10,409 bases of DNA from JBHPCZ01 sp042573625 (GTDB lineage Bacteria; Desulfobacterota; Desulfobacteria; Desulfobacterales; UBA11574), in contig JBHPCZ010000115.1 in assembly GCA_042573625.1 (NCBI GenBank), positions 1-10,409 on the forward strand, written 5' to 3'. Positions within the stretch are counted from its first letter, which is position 1, and the number at the start of each line of letters is the position of its first letter. The notes beneath the pieces were generated by a model. That model was not told where the DNA came from. It saw nothing but the letters and a program-made list of their open reading frames with translations, and made no database searches. Below, piece after piece: positions 1 through 6,332 of the stretch. The position numbers were made by a program, and so were the translations under genes.

Positions 1-112
1 GTTCTTTTTTACGAGCCTTTAACCACGAGTTCACACGGTTTAAAAGATGATTATCCCTTGAGCGGTTGAACAGCGAAAACTTCCCGACTGCTCATATATC
101 TAACTATCCGAA

Positions 113-160
113 AAAAAATCAAAAAGATAATGGGGCGGGCAAACAATACTCGCCCCATTA
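113..160 (-). terminator. Intrinsic terminator of the OmpA-like lipoprotein gene
   Basis: A perfect 10-bp stem (128-137 with 151-160, GC-rich in its inner half) encloses a 13-nt loop. Read on the minus strand it is followed by a T-rich tract (complement of 111-127, two runs of A on the plus strand). It lies 23 nt past the stop codon of the minus-strand lipoprotein gene. On the plus strand only a weak T-tract follows, so it mainly serves the minus strand. Positions 1-112 show no gene or clear signal. Confidence 0.85.
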
Positions 161-182
161 TTCTCATAAAAACAATGTTCAT

Positions 183-1598
183 TTAACGTATGGGTTTTAA
201 TTCAACTCTTCGGTTTTTTGATCGATTCTCCTCCGTGTCGTTTGGATGAGCGGGCCGGGTTAATCCATAACCTGTGGTTGTCAGTCTGTCCGCTTCGATT
301 CCGTGACTCGTAAAATAGTCCCTGACTGACCTGGACCGTTTCTCGGAAAGTCCCATGTTGTATTTCGGGCTTCCCTGGTTACAGGTATGCCCCTGGATTT
401 CGACACGAATTTTAGGATTCTTTTTCAGTACGGAAACTGCTTCATCAAGCATAGGGTAGGCATCTGATTTAATCTTATCGCTGTCTAAATCAAACAGCAG
501 AATCGATTCGTAGGCCCAGCATCCTCTTTTGTCCACTGTGGCTCCCTTTGGTGTGTCGGGACATTCATCCATATAGTCGAGAACCCCGTCACCGTCGGAA
601 TCAAACGGGCAACCCCATTTGTCCACTTCAACGTCTTTGGGCGTATTCGGACATTGGTCCAGGTAATCCGGCACCTCATCACCGTCGGAGTCAAGGGGAC
701 AACCATTTGTATCTACTGTAACGCCTTTGGGTGTATCCGGACATTGGTCCAGGTAGTCTGGCACTCCATCACCGTCGGAATCAAGCGGGCAACCCTTTGC
801 GTCTACTTTAACACCTTTGGGCGTATCTGGACACTTATCGAATTTGTCAAAAACGCCGTCGCCGTCAGCGTCCGGAAGCCTGGTTAGAAATACCTTCTCC
901 ACAAAATCTGCCATACCGTCGCTCGAATTGATCTGATCCGCGTTGATCGAAAATCCGCAGCCTCCTGCCTGGGCGATCTTTTCCATTAGCTCCTTGCCAC
1001 GGGCATCATCTCCAGCCAGTACCGTGTAAATGCACAACCTGTCTCCATACTGCGCTTTTATCTTCTGGACAGCCGTAACGCTCTTGGTGTCCGTTTCTTT
1101 CCCGTCACTTATTACAATCACAGCAATATTGCCTTGTGCCGGTTTCAGATCATCAGACACTTTATCCAGAGCATTCCCCAAAGGTGTCATACCACCACCA
1201 TGAACACCTTCGGCAGCTGCTCCAGGCGCTCCTTTTGAATATGAAGTCATTCCGTAGACAAGAAGGCTGTCATTTCTGAACATCTGCCCCAAGGTCCTCA
1301 GCCCGCCGGTCAGTTCCAGGTCAGGAATGGTCTGGTCCAGACGCCACACAAAGCCTTTGGCAATATCTATTTTTTTCATGCCTTTGAAGGCGTCCAGCAT
1401 GCTGCCGGATACGTCCATAACGACCAGAAAAGTATTTACCTTTTGTTCGTATTCACTCGACTTCAGTTTGCTGTTCAGATCCTCTGCCGTGAATGAAGCC
1501 CACGGTTTCGGTTTCTGTAAGGGTTGCTGGGCTGCGCAACCAACCAGCAAAAGAGTGACCATAACCAAAACGAGCGATTTTGTCCGGTAAGCCTTCAT
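183..1598 (-). CDS. Outer-membrane lipoprotein with VWA domain, four TSP3-type repeats and C-terminal OmpA domain
   Basis: A 471-residue envelope protein. Residues 1-20 form a lipoprotein signal peptide ending in the lipobox LVGC, with acylated Cys21 followed by Ala, which predicts outer-membrane sorting. A von Willebrand A domain (about 55-240) has the metal-ion-dependent adhesion site DVSGS (62-66), Thr138 in GGMTPLG and Asp165 in ISDGKE. Residues 243-362 are four 30-residue calcium-type thrombospondin-3 repeats (DSDGDGVPDYLDQCPDTPKG), each with two cysteines 14 apart. The OmpA-like peptidoglycan-binding domain covers about 366-467 (IQGHT, LSEKR, NRRVEL). The start is fixed by AGGAG 7 nt upstream of the ATG. 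By family, it should anchor the outer membrane to peptidoglycan and display a metal-dependent binding module. The binding partner is unknown. Oddity: the Asp normally found in GHTD is Cys406. Confidence 0.9.
   Translation of the reverse strand: MKAYRTKSLVLVMVTLLLVGCAAQQPLQKPKPWASFTAEDLNSKLKSSEYEQKVNTFLVVMDVSGSMLDAFKGMKKIDIAKGFVWRLDQTIPDLELTGGLRTLGQMFRNDSLLVYGMTSYSKGAPGAAAEGVHGGGMTPLGNALDKVSDDLKPAQGNIAVIVISDGKETDTKSVTAVQKIKAQYGDRLCIYTVLAGDDARGKELMEKIAQAGGCGFSINADQINSSDGMADFVEKVFLTRLPDADGDGVFDKFDKCPDTPKGVKVDAKGCPLDSDGDGVPDYLDQCPDTPKGVTVDTNGCPLDSDGDEVPDYLDQCPNTPKDVEVDKWGCPFDSDGDGVLDYMDECPDTPKGATVDKRGCWAYESILLFDLDSDKIKSDAYPMLDEAVSVLKKNPKIRVEIQGHTCNQGSPKYNMGLSEKRSRSVRDYFTSHGIEADRLTTTGYGLTRPAHPNDTEENRSKNRRVELKPIR
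513..872 (-). repeat. Four tandem 90-bp units encoding TSP3-type calcium-binding repeats
   Basis: Within the lipoprotein gene the 90-bp unit occurs four times in frame (residues 243-272, 273-302, 303-332, 333-362). Each encodes a DxDGDG calcium loop, a CPDTPKG segment and a terminal GC. The middle units are very similar at DNA level, including a recurrent caccgtcggaatcaa-type core, so copy number could change by slippage or recombination. The third unit carries DGDE instead of DGDG. Confidence 0.9.
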
Positions 1599-1702
1599 AG
1601 CGTATCTCCTTTCATAAAGTTGTTATTATTATCGAAGTATAAAAGATGATTATTGTCTGGGTATTGAGATAAGTGTTTCTTATATTCATTCAGGATAGCC
1701 AT
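1595..1702 (-). CDS. Possible 35-codon leader or coupled small ORF ahead of the lipoprotein gene
   Basis: An ATG at 1702-1700 opens a 35-codon frame (begins MAILNEYKKH, ends NFMKGDTL) whose TGA overlaps the lipoprotein ATG in an ATGA arrangement, the usual sign of translational coupling. It is preceded by AAGGA with 8 nt spacing on the minus strand. The peptide is hydrophilic, Asn-rich (a run of four Asn) and has no recognisable domain, signal peptide or membrane segment. The downstream gene has its own strong ribosome binding site, which lies inside this ORF. An open frame of this length in AT-rich DNA can arise by chance, so it is a candidate only; no family is known to me. Confidence 0.3.
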   Translation of the reverse strand: MAILNEYKKHLSQYPDNNHLLYFDNNNNFMKGDTL

Positions 1703-1769
1703 CTGTAGCTTCCTTATAGCTTAACAATCCTAAAATCCTTTGAAAAGCAAAATAATAATGAAACAGATG

Positions 1770-2064
1770 ATCAATTTATTGAGGGGTCGGGGAGTTTTCC
1801 CCGTTAAACGCTCCATGGCTAATCTTTTTTGAAATTGTGTAAACTCGTGCATAAGGGTTCGTAAAGAAAGAACAGAGACCTTTATTGAAAAAACAGTGGG
1901 TTAATGTCATGACGGCATGTTTCCCAGTGAAAATATATAAGCATGCGTCTGTTCTTTCTAACGATCCCCTAATGCACTCAAACAGTACACGCTTTAAAAA
2001 AAGATCAGCCATTCCGCTGGAAATAAGGCTTTATAATAAAAACACCCCGACCCATCAATTTGTT
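1770..2064. mobile_element. Full-length foldback (MITE-like) element with terminal inverted repeats and flanking direct repeats
   Basis: The ends form a 21-nt terminal inverted repeat with two mismatches (1778-1798 against 2039-2059, core GGGTCGGGG). The similarity continues inward: 1814-1876 (ATGGCTAATC..., AGAAAGAACAGA) matches the reverse complement of 1948 to about 2013, and the symmetry ends in a perfect central GTCATGAC (1906-1913). The unit is therefore one imperfect palindrome of about 280 bp, with small indels between arms. It is flanked by ATCAATTT(A/G)TT at 1770-1780 and 2054-2064, compatible with a target-site duplication of 8-11 bp; the exact border is ambiguous because TCAAT is also part of the inverted repeat. 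No transposase is encoded, and the short ORFs on both strands are products of the palindrome. The left end also has a small CGGGGA/TCCCCG hairpin (1788-1803). The rest of the gap (2065-2263) shows nothing I can support. Confidence 0.7.
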
Positions 2065-2263
2065 ATAAAAGGGGAGATGGAGTTTAAATTACAGATATCA
2101 TCAATTTTGATTGACAAGTCAAGTTCGCCTTGTTGCAGTTAAGGTTAATATTTCAATACCTAAAAACGATTGATTCAAGACTAAATGCATGAACCATAAA
2201 TTCAAACCATCCACATGCAGAGTGAGTGAACCGGATGTTGTCTGAAATTCATGAAATATCAGG

Positions 2264-3688
2264 TTAGTCCGCTTCATCATTAATTTCAATGTTACCCAGG
2301 TAAGGAGTTGCGCCGTATGGCATTTTGTCTGTTGTAAAATTAAAGGGTTTGGTAATCATAGGGTCGTCGTGAATTTTCCTCAGGAAATTTTCGCGAAATT
2401 TTGGGTGGGAAATACTGGCGATGGCAAGGGCCTTGTTGCCCAATGTCAATCCGCGCAGATCGGCAATCCCGTATTCCGTCACCAGCACCACACCATCATA
2501 CGCCGAGGCGGTGAGACTGATTCCCGGTGGATGCATAACACTGATTTTGGATTCCCCCTTGTTGGTCAGACTTTTCATTGCAATGATCGGCGTGCCGATG
2601 GAAGGATGGTTGATGGCGCGAATAAAATCGGGCTGGCCGCCCACACCGCTGTAGTATCGCCGGGGATCGATGAAATCGGCCCAGACATTGCCGAACAGAT
2701 CAACACCGATGGCGGTGTTTATGGACACGAATGGGCGGTTGAGGCGAATGCTGTGAGATGCGTTGGTAAAGGACGCCGGCCGCATCTGGACGTCTGAGTT
2801 CATGTGGACAAAATCGTACAGCTCCCGGGAACCCATGATCAGGCTGGTGGTGCTGTAACCTGTGTTATTCTTTTTTCTACGATTGGTGACGATACCGGAT
2901 TTTTGCAAAAGCATCAGGCCGTCACCGTAAAGTTCGGTCTGAATCCCCAAATCCTTCGGGTTTGCATCTTTGATGGTGCTCACCACCGCATCCGGAATTT
3001 TTCCAATACCCGCCTGGATAGTTGCACCGTCACAGATGAAGTGCTCTGTAATCAGCGCACCGATTCGTTGTTCCTCCGGAGACAGGTTTTCAAAATCCGG
3101 TGCCGGAAAGTCGTAAACCGGTTTTATACCTTCTTCCACAAGATAATCAATGGACCGTGCGTCCACAATGCTTTCGCCCTGGGTAAACGGCATATCCGGG
3201 TCCAGCTCGGCGATAACGATGCTGGCGTGATCAATCGCCGTATGAAGCGCTTCCACTGACAGCCCCAGACTGTACTCACCGGTGCGCGGATATCGGCTGA
3301 CTTTTATGATGGCCACATCCGGTTCATATTTCTGCCCTTTGTCGATCAGACCCTCTATGTTGGCCAGGGTGCAGGGAAGGTAAAAGGCCCGGCCCTCATT
3401 GGCTGCCTGCCGGACCGGTCCGCCGGAAAATATGGAGTAGGCCATAATGCGGTTTTGAAGACCTTTGTCTACATAGGGCACCGGTCCCTGCAACAGCGTG
3501 TGTACCATCCGGATAAACGGCAACCGGGGGGAACCTGATTTTACAGCGGCGGTCAGTACTTCGATAGAGGCGGTGGGCGTGGCTGCATTCGACCCGATGT
3601 AAAAGGTCATCGCATCCCGGTCCTTGAAGCCGGTGGATATGATATCTGCGATATCGTCAAGTTTGATGGTTTTGGGGGACATGTCCAC
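2264..3688 (-). CDS. Acetyl-CoA hydrolase/CoA-transferase family protein
   Basis: A 474-residue cytosolic enzyme of the acetyl-CoA hydrolase / 4-hydroxybutyrate (or succinyl-CoA:acetate) CoA-transferase family, which moves or hydrolyses CoA thioesters through a glutamyl-CoA intermediate. Visible family features are the N-terminal half (about 10-230) with QAGIGKIPDAV at 225-235, the likely catalytic Glu252 in IQTELYGDG, the glycine-rich GVGGQPDF (348-355), and VTEYGIADLRG (403-413). The length lies between typical 4-hydroxybutyrate CoA-transferases and longer Cat1-type enzymes, and the substrate cannot be assigned. The longest frame begins with GTG at 3688; an ATG two codons later (3682) is equally possible, and neither has a good Shine-Dalgarno. 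It stands alone, with large gaps on both sides and no obvious terminator. Confidence 0.9.
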   Translation of the reverse strand: MDMSPKTIKLDDIADIISTGFKDRDAMTFYIGSNAATPTASIEVLTAAVKSGSPRLPFIRMVHTLLQGPVPYVDKGLQNRIMAYSIFSGGPVRQAANEGRAFYLPCTLANIEGLIDKGQKYEPDVAIIKVSRYPRTGEYSLGLSVEALHTAIDHASIVIAELDPDMPFTQGESIVDARSIDYLVEEGIKPVYDFPAPDFENLSPEEQRIGALITEHFICDGATIQAGIGKIPDAVVSTIKDANPKDLGIQTELYGDGLMLLQKSGIVTNRRKKNNTGYSTTSLIMGSRELYDFVHMNSDVQMRPASFTNASHSIRLNRPFVSINTAIGVDLFGNVWADFIDPRRYYSGVGGQPDFIRAINHPSIGTPIIAMKSLTNKGESKISVMHPPGISLTASAYDGVVLVTEYGIADLRGLTLGNKALAIASISHPKFRENFLRKIHDDPMITKPFNFTTDKMPYGATPYLGNIEINDEAD

Positions 3689-3770
3689 AGATGACTTTGC
3701 TTTATTTTTCGTAAACGGGTTAACGCTCTGGTTTTCTACATAAATATCATGTGATGATACCTAATTGAGC

Positions 3771-3870
3771 GAAAGTCGAGGATGCCCCAGATGCAAGGCG
3801 GAAAGGGTGAAGCTGTAGTAAACTACCGCGAATCCTTTCCAACGCGGCAGGTGGGGTATCATCGGCTTTC
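3771..3870. repeat. 100-bp imperfect palindrome (dispersed-repeat type)
   Basis: Arms 3771-3790 and 3851-3870 pair at 16 of 20 positions. The same symmetry axis (3820.5) is marked by a perfect GTAGT-AA-ACTAC (3815-3826), with partial pairing between (GGAAAGG against CCTTTCC). It sits in the gap upstream of the CoA-transferase gene. From memory, palindromes containing 'agatgcaaggcg' and 'aacgcggcag' recur in Desulfobacterales genomes and give rise to spurious small ORFs; this is recollection, not a search result. It could act as a transcribed hairpin or insulate the promoter, which I could not locate. Confidence 0.75.
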
Positions 3871-3981
3871 CCAACGGGCAAACAAAATTGAGAAAAAACT
3901 GCATCATCATATTTCACTTGGTAGCGGTATATAAATTGAACCACACACTTAAAATAAAAGTTGTAATTTAGAGCCTTTAAA

Positions 3982-4025
3982 AGATTCTATCGATTTTTTT
4001 ACGCTCATTTAGGGTAATAGAATCT
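3982..4025. repeat. Short inverted repeat in the gap between the J-protein and CoA-transferase genes
   Basis: AGATTCTAT (3982-3990) is the exact reverse complement of ATAGAATCT (4017-4025), with a 26-nt spacer. There is no T-tract suited to a terminator of the minus-strand J-domain gene ending at 4127. A second, weaker dyad (gggtatc/gatactc, about 4038-4059) follows. It could be an operator or structured RNA, or chance. Nothing else is recognised in 3871-4126. Confidence 0.35.
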
Positions 4026-4126
4026 ATGATATGTAAAGGGTATCGGTAAAATGATACTCTTTTGAATGGTGACATTCGCTGATTTTTCAAAGGCGGCTCA
4101 ATTAGAACACTTTTCAATCAGGATGG

Positions 4127-4870
4127 TTAAACCTTTTGCTTTTGACTCGGCGTCGGCTGCACCCATCGGTTTTTGCTTCCGTCGTAGAACCATTTGTCCG
4201 GAAACCCGCGTCGTGTAAAAAAAGAAGGATTGTCCGCCCATTGAATCAATTCTTCGTACGCATGATGAATTTTCATGAATGACATATTGTCGCCGCCAAG
4301 GTCCGGATGGTGTTTCTTCGCCTGAAGGCGATACGCATTTTTTATCCGCTGTTGCAATTCAGGGGAGTTAAGCGCGGATCTGTCCAGCTTGAGATGAATC
4401 AGCGATGTTCCCTGAATGGTTGGATTTTTTATTTCCGAGGGTTTGACGGCATCCGCCGGTACGTTGTTTCGATCGGCCTGCTCTAAAACATAGCGCGAAG
4501 CAAGGTATTTTTTATTGCTTCGCCGCTTTTCAGCCCACCACGCATTGCCGAGGATATCGGCCATTTTGCTGAAGTCTTCGGAAGGTTTATTGCCCGGCGA
4601 ACGGGGATAGATGAAACTGAATATCTCTGAGGAGCCGTAGCACAGCACATCCATAATATTTGCGATATCAGTAAAATAAAAGGTCGCATACCGTGTGTTT
4701 AACGCCTTTAATAGTCCCGTTCTGATATTAAGCTTGTACCGGAGTCTCTGCCTGCAGTCTATGGAACAATATTTTCGTCTGACCATATTTTTTGTCGTAC
4801 CACAGGAAAGGCACCAGGTTTTTTTCTTTTCTTTTGTTAAAGATATTTTTTTGTCCCGAGATTGTTTCAT
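4127..4870 (-). CDS. J-domain protein with N-terminal four-cysteine zinc finger
   Basis: A 247-residue soluble protein. The N-terminus is basic and carries a C-x2-C-x11-C-x3-C set (Cys20, Cys23, Cys35, Cys39, with YCSIDCRQRL), which looks like a treble-clef or FCS-like zinc-binding knuckle. The middle (50-165) is unrecognised. The C-terminal part (about 168-212) is a J domain with the diagnostic HPD at 188-190 (KKHHPDLGGD) and a following helix MKIHHAYEEL. By family, the HPD loop stimulates the ATPase of a DnaK-type Hsp70; the zinc finger may recruit a specific client. It is not a canonical DnaJ: there is no G/F region and no CxxCxGxG repeats, and the J domain is at the wrong end. It lies 72 nt downstream of the transporter gene on the same strand and may be co-transcribed with it. 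No strong Shine-Dalgarno is visible before the ATG. Confidence 0.8.
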   Translation of the reverse strand: MKQSRDKKISLTKEKKKTWCLSCGTTKNMVRRKYCSIDCRQRLRYKLNIRTGLLKALNTRYATFYFTDIANIMDVLCYGSSEIFSFIYPRSPGNKPSEDFSKMADILGNAWWAEKRRSNKKYLASRYVLEQADRNNVPADAVKPSEIKNPTIQGTSLIHLKLDRSALNSPELQQRIKNAYRLQAKKHHPDLGGDNMSFMKIHHAYEELIQWADNPSFFTRRGFPDKWFYDGSKNRWVQPTPSQKQKV

Positions 4871-4942
4871 GGCCCGTAAGCATAGCAGGATTTTATGTCA
4901 AGATGAAGGCTATTTTTTCATATCGACAAATCTGACGCTCGA

Positions 4943-5872
4943 CTATAACTCAGAGGCGGGATGCGGTGTTTCTACAGTGTGTTCCCCGTATATTTCAAAA
5001 AGCTGGGACAAGAGCATGCCCGAGAGCATGAGCGCGCAGCCGAATATTCCGCGCGAGGTAAAGGTTTCGTCCAAAAAAAGCCACCCGCCTAATGCCGCAA
5101 AAACCGCTTCCAGGCTCAAGAGGATGGCTGCATGGGCCGGATGCGCATATTGCTGCGCTACAACCTGTAGCGTGTAAGCGACACCCACGGAGAGAGCCCC
5201 GCCGTAAAGAATCGGAATGGCTGCCTGAAAAATTCCCTGAAGCGATATCATTTCAAAAATAACCGCGGTGATAAGGCTTAAAATAGAACATGTGGCGAAC
5301 TGAGTAAAGGCCAGCTTCAGGGAATTTATTCTGGGTGAAAGCCACCCGAGAATAAGTACATGCGCTGCCCAGAAAAAAGCGCCGATAAGTTCTAGCAGAT
5401 CACCGAAGGAGATATTAAATTTGCCCGTAATACTTAAAAAATAGAGTCCTATGGCGGCGAGAACCGCACCAATCCAGGTTCCGAAAGTGGGACGCTGTTT
5501 CCACAAAAGACCGAGAATCGGAACGATGACCACGTAAAGCCCTGTTATAAAACCGGCATTGCCTGCTGTTGTGTAAACAAGCCCCACCTGTTGCAGGGAC
5601 GCGCCGATATAAAGGAATAATCCGGCAAATCCACCGCCCAGGGTGAGAGCTCTGATACTCGGATCTTTCGAATTTTCTTCAGTATGATGTTGCTTTTTCC
5701 GGTTTCTTAAAATAAACGGGACAAGGACTAAGCTCCCCAGGGCAAAACGAACGCCGTTGAAGAGAAAGGGGCCCACATACTCCATTCCCGCCCGTTGTGC
5801 CACGAAGGCGAATCCCCAGATAGTTGCGGTCAGGAGAAGGAGTGCGTCGGATTTTAAAGTCTTTGATTTCAT
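4943..5872 (-). CDS. EamA/DMT-family inner-membrane transporter
   Basis: A 309-residue protein of the drug/metabolite transporter superfamily (EamA, RhaT-like). Ten hydrophobic segments can be traced at about 10-28, 34-54, 78-99, 103-124, 130-148, 156-177, 186-206, 212-234, 246-266 and 273-293, forming two tandem EamA domains. Family signatures are TIWGFAFVAQR near the N-terminus, LQQVGLVYTTAGNAGFITGLY in helices 3-4, and LSLEAVFAALGGWLFLDE at 252-269. The family exports amino acids, nucleotides or metabolites by exchange or proton coupling; no substrate can be inferred here. A sigma-70-like promoter lies at 5940-5968 on the same strand. The ATG at 5872 has no strong Shine-Dalgarno. It is transcribed divergently from the cupin-ino1 operon. 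Confidence 0.9.
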   Translation of the reverse strand: MKSKTLKSDALLLLTATIWGFAFVAQRAGMEYVGPFLFNGVRFALGSLVLVPFILRNRKKQHHTEENSKDPSIRALTLGGGFAGLFLYIGASLQQVGLVYTTAGNAGFITGLYVVIVPILGLLWKQRPTFGTWIGAVLAAIGLYFLSITGKFNISFGDLLELIGAFFWAAHVLILGWLSPRINSLKLAFTQFATCSILSLITAVIFEMISLQGIFQAAIPILYGGALSVGVAYTLQVVAQQYAHPAHAAILLSLEAVFAALGGWLFLDETFTSRGIFGCALMLSGMLLSQLFEIYGEHTVETPHPASEL

Positions 5873-5939
5873 AGATGTTCAGCTGGTTCGCCGGGTTTGA
5901 TGAACCCATACCCGAGGTCGCCATTTTTAAATGAGTGCG

Positions 5940-5968
5940 ACAATACATACACAAAACGTTCAAGTCAA
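5940..5968 (-). promoter_or_regulatory. Candidate sigma-70-like promoter of the DMT transporter gene
   Basis: On the minus strand TTGACT (5968-5963) and TATTGT (5945-5940) are separated by 17 nt, about 70 nt before the transporter ATG. The -35 matches consensus at five of six positions and the -10 at four of six. It is back to back with the cupin-ino1 promoter, the two -35 boxes being 12 nt apart. The leader also holds a small GGGTT/AACCC hairpin (5893-5907). Confidence 0.5.
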
Positions 5969-5980
5969 GCGCCGATCGGA

Positions 5981-6009
5981 TTTACATATTCAGCGTTTTA
6001 CAGTATAAT
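5981..6009 (+). promoter_or_regulatory. Strong sigma-70-like promoter of the cupin-ino1 operon
   Basis: TTTACA (5981-5986) and a consensus TATAAT (6004-6009) are spaced by exactly 17 nt. Transcription would start near 6016, giving a leader of about 38 nt that contains the ribosome binding site GGGAGGAG before the cupin ATG at 6054. Confidence 0.7.
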
Positions 6010-6053
6010 CGTGATGTTTCAAGAGACACGAATTGAGCGGGAGGAGCTGAAAG

Positions 6054-6323
6054 ATGAAGATCAAAATTCAACAACCCGGCAAAGAAGAGATTGAGAGCAA
6101 AGGGATTACATCCTGGCCGATATGGGAGAAAGAGGTGTCCCGATTCGACTGGCATTATGACAGTACAGAGGACTGCTATCTGCTGGAAGGAAAGGTCGTC
6201 GTTGAAACAAAAGATGGGGAGACGGTAACCTTTGGAAAAGGGGATTTTGTCACTTTTCCGAAAGGATTGTCGTGCATCTGGGATATCAAGGCGCCCGTAA
6301 AAAAACATTATAATTTCAGATAG
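6054..6323 (+). CDS. Small cupin_3 (DUF861-type) domain protein
   Basis: An 89-residue single-domain cupin of the DUF861/cupin_3 type, the family that includes ureidoglycine aminohydrolase and EutQ-like folds. Characteristic blocks are DSTEDCYLLEGKVVVE (36-51), VTFGKGDFVTFPKGLSCIWD (58-77) and the PVKKHYNF end. Of the classical cupin metal ligands, only His34 and Glu39 remain near motif 1, and the usual motif 2 His region reads LSCIW, so catalysis or metal binding is uncertain. The start is supported by GGGAGGAG upstream and a strong promoter. The stop is 9 nt before the ino1 ATG, so it is the first gene of a cupin-ino1 operon. It may bind a sugar or inositol metabolite; that is inference from context. 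Its length is normal for the family. Confidence 0.88.
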   Translation: MKIKIQQPGKEEIESKGITSWPIWEKEVSRFDWHYDSTEDCYLLEGKVVVETKDGETVTFGKGDFVTFPKGLSCIWDIKAPVKKHYNFR

Positions 6324-6332
6324 GAAAATCAT

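Noticed and set aside
654..887. Open frame on the plus strand opposite the TSP3 repeats
   Set aside because: It is a mirror of the repetitive lipoprotein gene, without a ribosome binding site or recognisable protein features.
1776..2142. Short open frames on both strands (1776-2012 minus and 1885-2142 plus)
   Set aside because: Both are generated by the foldback element, have no Shine-Dalgarno site and resemble no protein or transposase I know.
2369..3259. Plus-strand open frames inside the CoA-transferase gene
   Set aside because: They lie antisense to a clear family member and have no motifs.
3747..3944. 65-codon minus-strand frame covering the 100-bp palindrome
   Set aside because: It is explained by the palindrome; similar peptides recur as spurious calls wherever this repeat type is found.
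4871..4942. TTGACA-like box between the transporter and J-protein genes, considered as a promoter
   Set aside because: No acceptable -10 element lies at 16-18 nt; the closest TATGCT is only 11 nt away.
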